Positions 41,987 through 50,405 are shown, counted from the first letter of the stretch. The stretch: 64,000 nucleotides of DNA from Kribbella jiaozuonensis (GCF_005233875.1 NZ_SZPZ01000001.1:1860001-1924000), one strand, 5' to 3'. Program-made: numbers and translations. The notes: generated from the letters alone by a model not told the origin.

Positions 41987-42991
41987 ATGTCGAGCCGGCT
42001 GGATGACGAGCTGTCCAGGCTCGTGAGCGCTGGTGTGCTGCGCCAGTACCAGGCCGACTCGATCCGTGACGCCGCCGACGCCGAGATCGACGCGGCCCTG
42101 GCCGACCCCGGTCGCCCCCATCCCCAGCAGGCTGCTCAGCAGGCCGAACCGGCCAAGCCGAAGCCGCCACCGGTCGAGGGTCATCCGAATGCCTTGGTCG
42201 AGGTGCTCGGGTACATCGGCGGCGCATTGCTGCTCGGGGCGGTCGCGCTCCTGACCTTGGCGAACTGGGGCGAAATGGGCCGCGCGGCCCGGGTCAGCAC
42301 GGGTACGACGGCAGCCGTCGTACTGATCGGTGCGGCCATGGTGCTCGCGTTGCTGCGGCGGCAGGAGCAGCTGAGTTCGGCGCTCGCGTCGCTCGGGTGT
42401 TGTGTGGCCGGCTTCGCGACGTTCGTGGCGATCGAGGGGGAGACCGGCAGAGTCGCCGGGGTGGCCGTCGCACTCGCGCTGGCGGCGGTCGGGTTGTGGT
42501 GGCTCGAAGGGCCATCGTTGCTGGTGGCAACGTTCGGGATCCTGGCCGTCGGTGTGTTGGTGATCACGGCAGACGTCCTCACTCCGGACACCGGATCGGC
42601 GGCGAACAGCGCGGGCATCGCCGGCACCGGTTTCATCATCGTCGCGTTCGTGTTCGCGATGCTCGGCCTGGTGCGGGACCAGGTGACGTCGTGGTCACTG
42701 GCCGGAGCGGCGATGTTCAGCTCGTCGATCTGCTGGCTGGTGCAGGAGCGCGGCGAGATCATGGCGCTGGCCGTCGGTACGGCGGGGCCCGCGGCGCTGC
42801 TGGTCGCGTACGGTCGCACCCGGCGTTCGCCGTACGCCGTGGTGGCCTGCGCGATCCTGCTGGTGATCTGGCCGACGTCGCTGTACCAGCTGACCGACAA
42901 CATGGCCGGTGTGGCGGTCGGACTCGTCGTAGCCAGCGGAGTCCTGCTGCTGGCCGTGTTGATGCTGAGTAGACGGCGCTCGAACGAGTAA
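41987..42991 (+). CDS. DUF2157-like multi-helix membrane protein
   Basis: A 334-residue membrane protein with about ten hydrophobic helices after an N-terminal soluble segment (LDDELSRLVSAGVLRQYQAD) that looks like the DUF2157 start, a Pro-rich linker (KPKPPPVEGHP), and the first helix GYIGGALLLGAVALLTLANW. No catalytic motif is seen. ATG 41987 follows AAGGAGACGG. It is divergent from mscS with only 44 bp between the starts. I see no operon partner; malQ begins 54 bases downstream and could be read through. Confidence 0.65.
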   Translation: MSSRLDDELSRLVSAGVLRQYQADSIRDAADAEIDAALADPGRPHPQQAAQQAEPAKPKPPPVEGHPNALVEVLGYIGGALLLGAVALLTLANWGEMGRAARVSTGTTAAVVLIGAAMVLALLRRQEQLSSALASLGCCVAGFATFVAIEGETGRVAGVAVALALAAVGLWWLEGPSLLVATFGILAVGVLVITADVLTPDTGSAANSAGIAGTGFIIVAFVFAMLGLVRDQVTSWSLAGAAMFSSSICWLVQERGEIMALAVGTAGPAALLVAYGRTRRSPYAVVACAILLVIWPTSLYQLTDNMAGVAVGLVVASGVLLLAVLMLSRRRSNE

Positions 42992-43045
42992 CGGCGGCGC
43001 GCGCCGTTTAGCCGTTGGTGCGGTTGATACGGCAGACTCGCTGAG

Positions 43046-45163
43046 GTGACAGCTCCTACTGCAGCCCTTGTCGAGCTAGCGGTTGCCCATGGCGTGGCGA
43101 CGGAGTACTGGAACTGGCAGGGCGAGCATGTGATCGTCTCGAGCGAGGTCGTGGCCGACGTGCTCGCTGCGCTCGGTGTGGATGCGTCCACGCCGGACAA
43201 GGCCGCACTCGCGCTGGCCGAGCACCAAGAGGCGCGCTGGCGCCGCACTCTGCCCGCCACCGTGGTGATGCGTGAGGGATGGACGCCGTGGTTCGCCGTA
43301 CACCTACCGCACGGGTCGACCGCTGAGGTGTGGGTCGACCTCGAGGACGGCGGTCAGCGGCGCGACATCCCGCAGCAGGAGCACTGGGTCGAGCCGGAGT
43401 GGGTCGACGGCGTACAGGTCGGCGAGGCGACGTTCCAGCTGCCCGGGGACCTGCCGCTCGGGTACCACCGGCTGTGCGCGCGGATCGGTACCAATCCGGA
43501 GATCTCGGTCAGCACGCTGATCGTCACGCCGCGGAAGCTCGAGCCGGAGAAGCTGCACCGCACCTGGGGTTGGGTGCTGCAGCTGTACTCCGTTCGCTCG
43601 CGCCGCTCGTGGGGGATTGGCGACCTGCACGACCTGGGTGACCTGGCCGCATGGTCGGCGCATGATCTGGGCGCCGGCTTCGTGCTGGTGAACCCGTTGC
43701 ACGCAGCGGAGCTGGCCGGGCGGATGGAGCCCTCGCCGTACCTGCCGGCGTCGCGACGCTTCAGCAACCCGATCTACCTCCGGATCGAGGACATCGACGA
43801 GTACGGCGACCTCGCGCCGGCCGAGCGGGATCGTGTGCGGACGCTGGCGCTCCAGGCGCGAGCGCTCAGCGAGGACGTCACCGCGCTGGACCGGGACACG
43901 GTGTGGGCGGCGAAACGCGAGGCGCTGCAGTTGCTGTTCCGCGTGCAGCCGTCGGTCGGACGGATCGCGGAGTACGGCGCGTACTGCGACCGGGAGAGCC
44001 AGGGGCTGATCGACTTCGCCACTTGGGCCGCGATCGCGGACGTGCACGGGCCGGAGTGGAGCAAGTGGCCCGAGGAGCTGCAGGAGCCGGTGTCGCCGGC
44101 GGTTGTTGCCTTCCGCAACGAGAACCCGGACGAGGTCGAGTTCCACTGCTGGCTGCAATGGCAGTTGGACGAGCAGCTCGCGCGGACGCAGGCCCGGGCG
44201 AAGGCGGCCGGCATGTCGCTGGGCGTCGTACACGATCTTGCCGTCGGCGTGCATCCGGACGGTGCCGACGCGTGGGCGCTGCAGAACGTGCTGGCGCGGA
44301 ACATCCACGTCGGTGCGCCGCCGGACGCGTTCAACCAGCAGGGACAGGACTGGTCGCAGCCGCCGTGGCGGCCCAACGCGCTGGCCGAGACCGGGTACGC
44401 CGCCTGGCGGGATCTGGTGCGAGCCGTGATGCGCCACGGCGGCGGGCTGCGGATCGACCACATCCTCGGCATGTTCCGGCTGTGGTGGGTCACGTCGCCG
44501 GAGCGGCCGACCGAGGGAACGTACGTCCGGTACGACCACGAGGCGCTGATCGGGATCCTGGTGCTGGAGGCCCAGCGCGCAGGGGTGACCGTGATCGGCG
44601 AGGACCTCGGTACGGTCGAGCCGTGGGTGCGTGACTACCTCACCGAGCGCGGGATCCTCGGTACGTCGGTGCTGTGGTTCGAGCGGGATGCCAACGGGAA
44701 GCCGCTGGCGCCGGAGCGGTGGCGGGAGCTGTGCCTGGCCACTGTCACCACGCACGACCTGCCGCCGACAGCTGGGTACCTGGCCGGCGATCACGTCGAG
44801 CTGCGGAACCGGCTCGGTCTGCTGACGCGTCCGGTCGCGGAGGAGCTTGCCGTCGACGAGGCGGACCGTGACGCCTGGCTGGCGGCATTGCGCGAGCGTC
44901 ATCTGCTGAGCGACACCGACGGTGACGTCGAGCGGATTGTGGAGGCGTTGCATCAGTACGTCGCGCACACGCCGTCGAAGCTGGTCGGGGTCGCGTTGAC
45001 GGATGCGGTCGGCGAACGGCGTACGCAGAATCAGCCGGGGACCACGGACGAGTACCCGAACTGGCGGATCCCGCTGGGCGGGCCCGATGGCGAACCTGTC
45101 CTGGTCGAGGACCTGCCCAACAACCACCGGCTCCGGCGGCTGATCGGTGCGCTGAACATATAG
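43046..45163 (+). CDS. malQ: 4-alpha-glucanotransferase (amylomaltase, GH77)
   Basis: A 705-residue GH77 enzyme with the long actinobacterial N-terminal domain (about residues 1-150). Catalytic residues are D471 in GLRIDHILGMF (nucleophile), E519 in VIGEDLGTVE (acid/base) and D571 in TTHDLPPTAGY. SPYLPASRRFSNPIYLRIED is the substrate-loop region. It moves glucan chains between maltodextrins and glycogen in the cytoplasm. GTG 43046 starts after a 54-bp gap without a clear RBS. It sits alone, not in a mal operon. Confidence 0.96.
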   Translation: MTAPTAALVELAVAHGVATEYWNWQGEHVIVSSEVVADVLAALGVDASTPDKAALALAEHQEARWRRTLPATVVMREGWTPWFAVHLPHGSTAEVWVDLEDGGQRRDIPQQEHWVEPEWVDGVQVGEATFQLPGDLPLGYHRLCARIGTNPEISVSTLIVTPRKLEPEKLHRTWGWVLQLYSVRSRRSWGIGDLHDLGDLAAWSAHDLGAGFVLVNPLHAAELAGRMEPSPYLPASRRFSNPIYLRIEDIDEYGDLAPAERDRVRTLALQARALSEDVTALDRDTVWAAKREALQLLFRVQPSVGRIAEYGAYCDRESQGLIDFATWAAIADVHGPEWSKWPEELQEPVSPAVVAFRNENPDEVEFHCWLQWQLDEQLARTQARAKAAGMSLGVVHDLAVGVHPDGADAWALQNVLARNIHVGAPPDAFNQQGQDWSQPPWRPNALAETGYAAWRDLVRAVMRHGGGLRIDHILGMFRLWWVTSPERPTEGTYVRYDHEALIGILVLEAQRAGVTVIGEDLGTVEPWVRDYLTERGILGTSVLWFERDANGKPLAPERWRELCLATVTTHDLPPTAGYLAGDHVELRNRLGLLTRPVAEELAVDEADRDAWLAALRERHLLSDTDGDVERIVEALHQYVAHTPSKLVGVALTDAVGERRTQNQPGTTDEYPNWRIPLGGPDGEPVLVEDLPNNHRLRRLIGALNI

Positions 45164-45185
45164 CTTTCCGTATCCAACTGCTCAC

Positions 45186-45224
45186 CAACCGTTGACAATA
45201 GATTTGAACGGTTGTTTTCTATTG
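45186..45224. promoter_or_regulatory. Interleaved inverted repeats with TTGACA upstream of the LPMO gene
   Basis: CAACCGTT (45186-45193) with AACGGTTG (45207-45214), and CAATAGA (45196-45202) with TCTATTG (45218-45224), overlap one another. TTGACA at 45192-45197 could be a -35 box. The start of the LPMO gene lies 55 bases downstream. Confidence 0.5.
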
Positions 45225-45279
45225 AGCAGGAGGCGCCTTCCTTCGCTGTTCCACCGCCCCAGCAGTTGAAGGAGCTCGC

Positions 45280-45879
45280 ATGCTGCGCAAAAGGAAACTC
45301 GGTATCGCCGGAATTGCCGTCGGCGCGCTCGCGCTGACGGTGTGTACGTCGGTGCCGCTCGCCTACGGACACGGATACACGACCGGGCCGATCAGCCGGG
45401 CCAAGAATTGTCAGGACGGAGTCGTGCAGGACTGCGGTCAGATCCAGTGGGAGCCGCAGAGTGTGGAAGGACCCAAGGGGTTCCCGCAGGCCGGTCCGGC
45501 CGACGGGAGCCTCTGCTCGGCCGGGCTGCCGCAGTTCGCCGAGTTGGACGATCAGCGCGGCGGGACCTGGCCGGCCACCCAGCTCCAGGGTGGTCAGGGG
45601 TTCACGTTCTCGTGGCATCTGACCGCGGCGCACGCGACCACCGACTTCAAGTACTACATGACCAAGCAGGGCTGGGATCCGACCCAGCCGCTGACGCGGT
45701 CCGCGCTGGAGCTCGAACCGTTCCTCACCGTCCCGATGAACGGCGCGCGTCCGGCGACCGACGTGTCCCACCCCGGAACCATCCCGACCGGGCGGACCGG
45801 ACGGCACATGATCCTCGCGGTCTGGACCATCGCCGACACCGCGAACGCCTTCTACCAGTGCTCGGATGTTAATTTCTAA
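45280..45879 (+). CDS. Secreted AA10 lytic polysaccharide monooxygenase
   Basis: A 199-residue exported copper enzyme. Signal peptidase cleavage after LAYG exposes H31 as N-terminal residue; the second His-brace residue is H118 in TAAHATTDFKYYMT, and the C-terminal NAFYQCSDVNF carries the axial Phe. It oxidatively cuts chitin or cellulose chains. There is no carbohydrate-binding module. ATG 45280 follows AAGGAG (45269-45274). The leader shares ACCGCCCCA with the next gene. The GH18 gene 4 kb away makes chitin a reasonable substrate guess. Confidence 0.95.
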   Translation: MLRKRKLGIAGIAVGALALTVCTSVPLAYGHGYTTGPISRAKNCQDGVVQDCGQIQWEPQSVEGPKGFPQAGPADGSLCSAGLPQFAELDDQRGGTWPATQLQGGQGFTFSWHLTAAHATTDFKYYMTKQGWDPTQPLTRSALELEPFLTVPMNGARPATDVSHPGTIPTGRTGRHMILAVWTIADTANAFYQCSDVNF

Positions 45880-45920
45880 TTCAATCTGACGTTTCGCCAA
45901 TATCTTTCCTGGGCAGTGCA

Positions 45921-45953
45921 CTCCTTGAAATAACCGCCCCATATTTCAAGGAG
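45921..45953 (+). promoter_or_regulatory. 12-bp hairpin that covers the RBS of the M15-like peptidase gene
   Basis: CTCCTTGAAATA (45921-45932) pairs perfectly with TATTTCAAGGAG (45942-45953) around a nine-base loop ACCGCCCCA. The second arm ends in the RBS AAGGAG, seven bases before ATG 45961. There is no T tract, so it is not a good terminator; it looks like a translation-control hairpin. Confidence 0.65.
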
Positions 45954-45960
45954 TGTCCCC

Positions 45961-46464
45961 ATGAAGTCAGTGCTCCGTCGCGTCGTCGTCCCGATCGTCG
46001 CCGTCCTCGTCGGCCTGCTGCCCGGTGTGGTGGCAGTCGAGCAGGCGTCGGCGCTGACCAAGATGACGCACGCCCAGGCGACCGCGATCTTCTCGGCCGC
46101 CGGCATCACCTGGTCGTCCAGCGGTGGCTGCTCGAACCGCAACAACCCGACCTGTACGTCGTTCGACCAGATCAACGACAGCACGGTGTACGGCGTTCGC
46201 ACGCTCAAGCAGGCGAGCGGGTGCGCGATCCGGATCACCGGCGGCACCGAGACCGGCCACGCCAGCGGCACGTACAGCCACTGGAACGGCTACAAGGTGG
46301 ACGTGGCGATCACCACGTGTGTGACCAACTACGTCCACAACAACTTCACCCGCATCGCCGACCGCGGCGACGGCTACCCCCAGTGGCGCTCCGGCGCCGG
46401 CAACATCTACGCGAACGAGGGCAGCCACTGGGACATCACGTACTACAACTGCGGCGGCTGCTGA
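45961..46464 (+). CDS. Secreted M15-like (VanY/D-Ala-D-Ala-type) peptidase
   Basis: A 167-residue exported protein. The signal peptide runs to about residue 31 (VEQASA-LT). The mature part has HASGTYSHWNGYKVDVA, close to the zinc motif of M15 peptidases, with H107 and D114 as ligands and H156 in EGSHWDITYY as the third. There are six cysteines, suggesting disulfides (CSNRNNPTC, CAI, CVTNYV, CGGC). The family cuts peptidoglycan peptides or trims endolysin targets. Its RBS is buried in a perfect hairpin. The neighbouring LPMO gene has a similar leader, so the two may be regulated together. Confidence 0.75.
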   Translation: MKSVLRRVVVPIVAVLVGLLPGVVAVEQASALTKMTHAQATAIFSAAGITWSSSGGCSNRNNPTCTSFDQINDSTVYGVRTLKQASGCAIRITGGTETGHASGTYSHWNGYKVDVAITTCVTNYVHNNFTRIADRGDGYPQWRSGAGNIYANEGSHWDITYYNCGGC

Positions 46465-46540
46465 ACAGCAAAGGCTGCCGCGCTCCGCGCGGGTTGTGGA
46501 GAGGGAACTGCGGAGGTTGCTGATCCGCTTGCGGACCTGT

Positions 46541-46571
46541 GGCCGCTCCAGGGTGAGGCCCTGGGGCGGCC
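46541..46571 (+). terminator. Hairpin downstream of the peptidase gene
   Basis: A 13-bp stem (46541-46553 with 46559-46571, one G-U pair) with a five-base loop. Only a short T-containing run (GGGTCTTG) follows, so termination strength is uncertain. Confidence 0.55.
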
Positions 46572-46588
46572 GCGGGTCTTGTGGGTAC

Positions 46589-46602
46589 TAGGCTTCGGGG
46601 CG
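46589..46602 (+). promoter_or_regulatory. -10 element of a probable leaderless transcript (copy of the PrsW promoter)
   Basis: TAGGCT at 46589-46594 lies seven bases before GTG 46602; CTAGGCTTCGGGGC (46588-46601) is identical to the sequence before ATG 12094. Confidence 0.5.
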
Positions 46603-46892
46603 TGATACCTCAATTGTCGGGGCACTCCCTGTTGGTGTTCGTGGGGATCCCTCTGCTGGTTGTCGCGGTGCTGGCGTTGCTGGTGTTCGCGTCGTCGATC
46701 GCTGACGGGCCGCGGTACCGCCCAGGGCTGTCCTGGTGGGCTCCGCCGGTCTGGATCAACGGACCGACGGCCACCAAGCCGGACCCGGCCAACCTGCCCG
46801 AGCTGCCTCAGCTGAGTGCCGCGCCGGGTACCACCGCGACTGCTGCCACCGGCGTCGCCCGCACGACCGGAGGCGCAAGTGCCAGCTGGTGA
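46602..46892 (+). CDS. Small single-pass membrane protein
   Basis: A 96-residue protein with one strong membrane helix (LLVFVGIPLLVVAVLALLVF, residues about 10-30), an aromatic patch (GLSWWAPPVWINGP), and a Thr/Ala-rich tail. I do not recognise a function. GTG 46602 is immediately downstream of a TAGGCT -10 box, so it is likely leaderless. The last 14 bases overlap the DUF5130-type gene, with which it is probably co-expressed; the two may form a membrane pair. Confidence 0.6.
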   Translation: MIPQLSGHSLLVFVGIPLLVVAVLALLVFASSIADGPRYRPGLSWWAPPVWINGPTATKPDPANLPELPQLSAAPGTTATAATGVARTTGGASASW

Positions 46893-47280
46893 CGCATTCA
46901 CCCCCGATCAGCTCTACGACATCGAGCGAGCGGTCCGGTACGCCGAGGAAACCTCCGGCCTGCACTTCTCCGTGTACGTCGGCGGCGCGGACTCCGAGAC
47001 CCGTCCGTTCGCGCTCGAGCTGTTCAACGAGCTCGACGACCCGGACAGCAGCGTCCTGGTGTACGTCGACCCGGCCGGTCGCCGGCTCGAGATCGTGACC
47101 GGTCCGCTGGCCAAGCGGCAACTGTCGGACACCGCCGCCGGTCTGGCCGCGCTGACCATGCAGACGTCGTTCGCCACCGGCGACCTCACCGGCGGTCTCG
47201 TCACCGGCGTACAGCAGCTCGGGACGCACGCTCACCAGCCGCCGTTGCTGCACGCCAGCGACGAGCAGCACAAGCTGTAG
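46879..47280 (+). CDS. DUF5130/TPM-like domain protein
   Basis: A 133-residue soluble protein: FTPDQLYDIERAVRYAEETS, HFSVYVGGADSE, VLVYVDPAGRRLEIVTGPLA and AALTMQTSFATGDLTGGLVT resemble the actinobacterial DUF5130 family, related to TPM (phosphatase-like) domains. GTG 46879 follows GGAGG at 46868-46872 and overlaps the small membrane protein gene. No signal peptide is visible, so the partner may provide the membrane anchor. It lies between GlbO and PepN, the zone where I recall similar proteins in mycobacteria. Confidence 0.7.
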   Translation: MPAGDAFTPDQLYDIERAVRYAEETSGLHFSVYVGGADSETRPFALELFNELDDPDSSVLVYVDPAGRRLEIVTGPLAKRQLSDTAAGLAALTMQTSFATGDLTGGLVTGVQQLGTHAHQPPLLHASDEQHKL

Positions 47281-47283
47281 CAC

Positions 47284-47877
47284 GTGGCACCGGCCCTGCA
47301 GCCCCGCCGCATCGAGCTGGGCGACGTCGTACTGCGTCCTTTCGTCGCATCCGACGAGGCTGCAGTGGCCGAGGCGTTGCGTGACCCCGGCATCCTCCGC
47401 TGGACCGCTGGTACGGCGGTCATCCGCGCACATGCCGAGCAGCGCGCCCGCCGGTGGCTGGAGCCCCGCATCGACGGCTGGAACCGCGGTAACGCCATCT
47501 TCGCGATCGCGGACGCCGGTACGGACCAGGTGCTCGGCAACGTGTCGCTCCGGGACGTTCACCGCGTCCCGGACCAGGCCGTCGCGGCGTACTGGGTCAG
47601 CCCGCTCGCCCGCGGCCGCCGGCTCGGTGCGCGCGCACTCGACGCTGCAGCAACCTGGGGCTTCGCAGCCGACGGTCTCGGCCTGCACCGCATCTCACTC
47701 GACCACTCGCTGATCAACGAGGGTTCGTGCCACGTTGCGATCCGCGCCGGCTTCCAGCTGGAGGGTGTGATGCGCGACTACTACGTCGAACCGACCGGGA
47801 AGCGGCACGACTCACACCTGCATGCCCGGCTGGCCACTGACGTGGTTCTTCAGCCCGCGGACGCGGCCGGCTCGTAG
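47284..47877 (+). CDS. RimJ/RimL-type GNAT N-acetyltransferase
   Basis: A 197-residue GNAT protein of the RimL group: VVLRPFVASDEAAVAEALRD at the N-terminus, QVLGNVSLRDVHRV, AYWVSPLARGRRLGARALDA (acetyl-CoA loop) and LHRISLDHSLINEGSCHVAI followed by AGFQLEGVMRDYYVE. GTG 47284 starts three bases after the DUF5130 stop, so the three small genes form one operon. Acceptors are proteins or small amines. The last 28 bases overlap the convergent gene. Confidence 0.88.
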   Translation: MAPALQPRRIELGDVVLRPFVASDEAAVAEALRDPGILRWTAGTAVIRAHAEQRARRWLEPRIDGWNRGNAIFAIADAGTDQVLGNVSLRDVHRVPDQAVAAYWVSPLARGRRLGARALDAAATWGFAADGLGLHRISLDHSLINEGSCHVAIRAGFQLEGVMRDYYVEPTGKRHDSHLHARLATDVVLQPADAAGS

Positions 47878-48554
47878 GTCGGACAGGCCGGACTGGGGTA
47901 CGCCGCCTGGGTGCGCGGATCGAGGCACAGGTTGAGCACCTGCGCCGAGGACGACCCCGGGCCGAGGTAGACGACCCAGGTGTTGATCACCGGTGTCATC
48001 GAGCTGCTGTTCGTGAGCCCTGGGTACTGCCCGTTGACCAGCATCGCCTTCGCCGGGATCCCGGCGCGGGTGAGCGCGGCCGCCGTGTTCTTCGCGGTCT
48101 CGTCCGCGGGCATGCCGACGTCGGTCGGGTACTTGTCGATTACGACGATCCACTGGCCGCGCTTGAACTTCGGCGAGACCGGCCCGGTGTTCACCTGTGG
48201 CGTCGTCTTCTGAGCCTTGGCCTTCGGGGCGGCCGAGGAGGCCGGCGGCTGCCGGTCTGCCTTCGTGGCGCTCCCGCTCGCGCCGGCGGTCGGAGCTGCC
48301 GGTGCTGCGGCGCCGCTGTCCGTACCCGATCCCATCCGCAGTCCGTCGGCCGGCGGGTCGTCCGAGGTTCCCCGGGTCAGGATGAAGCCGAACACCGCGA
48401 CCATCGCCGCCGCGGCCACCACGCCCGCGCCGATGGCGCTGTGCGAACGCTGTGCCTTCCGCGGGCCTGCCGCCGGCGTACTGCGCCTGGCAGCGGTCTT
48501 CTGTTGTTTGCGAGCAACCCGAGCGGGCGGCTTCCGGTGATCGACGCGAGTCAC
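47850..48554 (-). CDS. Membrane-anchored protein with SPOR-like C-terminal domain
   Basis: A 234-residue protein. A basic cytoplasmic N-terminus (about 35 residues, RKPPARVARKQQKTAARR) precedes one membrane helix (AGVVAAAAMVAVFGFILTRG), then a disordered A/P/S linker, then a C-terminal domain (KRGQWIVVIDKYPTDVG, ALTRAGIPAKAMLVNGQYPG, TWVVYLGPGSSSAQVL) that looks like a SPOR fold, which in other proteins binds denuded peptidoglycan at the septum. GTG 48554 follows GGGGAGGGG. A terminator-like hairpin lies 26 bases upstream in the leader. The SPOR assignment is by pattern only. Confidence 0.6.
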   Translation of the reverse strand: MTRVDHRKPPARVARKQQKTAARRSTPAAGPRKAQRSHSAIGAGVVAAAAMVAVFGFILTRGTSDDPPADGLRMGSGTDSGAAAPAAPTAGASGSATKADRQPPASSAAPKAKAQKTTPQVNTGPVSPKFKRGQWIVVIDKYPTDVGMPADETAKNTAAALTRAGIPAKAMLVNGQYPGLTNSSSMTPVINTWVVYLGPGSSSAQVLNLCLDPRTQAAYPSPACPTYEPAASAG

Positions 48555-48570
48555 GGCAAGGGCCCCTCCC

Positions 48571-48608
48571 CAAGAAAAACCCGGACCTCCGTGGATGGAT
48601 GGTCCGGG
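48571..48608 (-). terminator. Terminator-like hairpin in the leader of the SPOR-like gene
   Basis: On the minus strand, an 8-bp stem (CCCGGACC 48580-48587 with GGTCCGGG 48601-48608) is followed directly by GTTTTTCTT and then by the RBS and GTG 48554. Position inside the 5' leader suggests attenuation, or the end of an unseen short RNA. Confidence 0.5.
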
Positions 48609-48770
48609 CCACCTTAAACCGAACGACCGAATAAATGAGCCTCTCTCAGGTGGCGAGAATCTCTTTCCCTGCAAGGGAATCGCGCACCGCGCACAACCCC
48701 TCACGATCCGCCGACGAGCAATCGTTTGATCCTTACCGAACGGGGTCGGCCGATCCGGAAGAGCAATGGC

Positions 48771-48801
48771 TTGACCTAGACAGCGCTCTAGCTGGTTCGC
48801 T
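48771..48801 (+). promoter_or_regulatory. MerR-type promoter before the aldo/keto reductase gene
   Basis: TTGACC (48771-48776) and TTCGCT (48796-48801) are 19 bp apart, the long spacer typical of MerR-controlled promoters. The spacer carries the inverted repeat CTAGA-N6-TCTAG (48776-48791). No merR gene is adjacent. Confidence 0.5.
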
Positions 48802-48807
48802 CCTGCT

Positions 48808-49800
48808 ATGCGTTATCTGACCATCGGAACTGACCCCGCGCGACAGCGCCGGGTGAGCCAGATCGCCCTCGGGGCGATGCTCATGGGTACGGCGACCGAC
48901 GAGGCCACGTCGTACGCGATTCTGGACCGGTACGTCGAGGCGGGCGGGACGTTCGTTGACACGGCCAACAACTACGCGTTCTGGGTCAACGGCACCCAGG
49001 GCGGTGAGAGCGAGCAACTGCTCGGCCGTTGGCTGCGGAGTCGCGGTGTCGGGGACGAGCTCACGATCGCGACCAAGGTGGGCGGACGACCGCCGCGACC
49101 CGCCAATGCGCTGAGCGAGGATCTCGAAGGACTGTCGGCTCAGGTGATCAAGGAGTCCCTGGCCCGCAGCCTGGAGAACCTCGGCCGCGACCACGTGGAC
49201 GTGTACTACGCGCACGTCCCGGATCCCGCCACGCCGCTGGAAGTGCAGGTCGAGGCGTTCGGGGAGCACGCGGTCGAGGGGACTGTCGGACTGGTCGGCC
49301 TGAGCAACTACTGGAGCTGGCAGATCGAGCGGTTCCGGGCGCTGGCGGCTGCGGGCGGTCTGCCGACATGCGACGTTCTACAGCATCACCACACGTACTT
49401 CCGGGCACGGACCGACCAGGGTGGACTCCGGTCCCGGGACGGCGCAATCGGCGTCACCGACGGGCAGTTGCTCAGCTACCTGCGTGCGGAGCCCGGCCTG
49501 ACACTGGTGGCGTACTCACCGCTGCTCAGCGGTAGCTATGTCCGAGCCGACAAGCCGCTGGACGAGCTGTACGACCACGCCGGCACGAGAGCGCGGAAGA
49601 TCGCGCTGGACGAGGTGGTGCGCGAAACGGGCGCCACCGCGAACCAGGTGGTGCTGTCCTGGCTGATGGGTGGTGAGATTCCGATCGTCCCGCTCGTAGG
49701 TGCTTCCTCGGTCGCCCAGATCGACGAGACGCTCGCGGCGGTCGACCTCGAGCTCACCTCCGAGCAGCGCCACAAGCTGGGCGCGGCCGGTCAGAACTAG
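48808..49800 (+). CDS. Aldo/keto reductase
   Basis: A 330-residue AKR with a TIM-barrel pattern. The catalytic tetrad can be read as Asp in [12 protein letters not shown] with the following Tyr, Lys in ATKVGG, and His in [15 protein letters not shown]-binding residues lie in [19 protein letters not shown]. It reduces aldehydes or sugar ketones. ATG 48808 is seven bases after the -10 box, so it may be leaderless. The MerR-type promoter suggests induction by oxidants or electrophiles. The 3' end overlaps the convergent next gene. Confidence 0.92.
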   Translation: MRYLTIGTDPARQRRVSQIALGAMLMGTATDEATSYAILDRYVEAGGTFVDTANNYAFWVNGTQGGESEQLLGRWLRSRGVGDELTIATKVGGRPPRPANALSEDLEGLSAQVIKESLARSLENLGRDHVDVYYAHVPDPATPLEVQVEAFGEHAVEGTVGLVGLSNYWSWQIERFRALAAAGGLPTCDVLQHHHTYFRARTDQGGLRSRDGAIGVTDGQLLSYLRAEPGLTLVAYSPLLSGSYVRADKPLDELYDHAGTRARKIALDEVVRETGATANQVVLSWLMGGEIPIVPLVGASSVAQIDETLAAVDLELTSEQRHKLGAAGQN

Positions 49801-50348
49801 GTGCCGGACGGGATGCCGTCGTACTTCGCCTTCGGGCGGGTGTCGAGGGCGTCGTCGAGCCAGGCGTCGATGTCGACGTCCGCGGACAGGATGTGGTGGA
49901 CGTACGACGCGCGTTCGTGGCTGAGGACCTCCAGCTCCCAGACGCACGGAGCGGCGCCGATCGGAGCCGGGCGGAGGTCGTCCACCTCCATCCCGCTGAA
50001 GATGCTCAGCCGGGACTGGAAGTCCTTCGCCCAGCTCTGCACCACCAGGTAGATGCCGTCATCGCCCAGATGCAGTACGACGACGCCGAGCCCGACCGCT
50101 CCCATCGCGTCGTCGAAGTCGAGTTGGCGCGTGGCGGTACCGCGGGCCGCCTCGACCATGTGGTCGTCCCACTGCCGCCCACGGGCCGTGATGACATACG
50201 GCTTCACCAGGCGGTGCGAGAACCGCCAGGGCATCAAGGGAGTGATGGGACGGGGTCTGTACGCCTCTGCGAGTCCGGTCAGCGCAACAGCTGCCGCACC
50301 GGCCAAGGCAGGGTCGGAGGCGGGCACCGAACCAGTCTTACCGCACAT
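49797..50348 (-). CDS. Conserved hypothetical protein
   Basis: A 183-residue soluble protein without a motif I can name. Segments such as [40 protein letters not shown] and [20 protein letters not shown] suggest alternating strands with aromatic residues. ATG 50348 lacks a visible RBS and an in-frame GTG at 50327 is an alternative. The 3' end overlaps the AKR gene by four bases. It follows pepN on the same strand but a terminator lies between, so it is probably transcribed on its own. Confidence 0.55.
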   Translation of the reverse strand: MCGKTGSVPASDPALAGAAAVALTGLAEAYRPRPITPLMPWRFSHRLVKPYVITARGRQWDDHMVEAARGTATRQLDFDDAMGAVGLGVVVLHLGDDGIYLVVQSWAKDFQSRLSIFSGMEVDDLRPAPIGAAPCVWELEVLSHERASYVHHILSADVDIDAWLDDALDTRPKAKYDGIPSGT

Positions 50349-50361
50349 CGAGGTTCAACGC

Positions 50362-50395
50362 GACAGGGCCGGTCTCGGATGAGACCGGCCCTGTC
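50362..50395 (-). terminator. Terminator of pepN
   Basis: A 15-bp perfect stem (GACAGGGCCGGTCTC 50362-50376 with 50381-50395) with loop GGAT, 11 bases after the pepN stop on the minus strand. The downstream T content is low. Confidence 0.7.
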
Positions 50396-50405
50396 TGAAC
50401 GTCGA

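Noticed and set aside
48595..48770. c-di-AMP (ydaO) riboswitch in the SPOR-like leader
   Set aside because: The conserved core of that class could not be recognised; only the terminator-like hairpin is kept.
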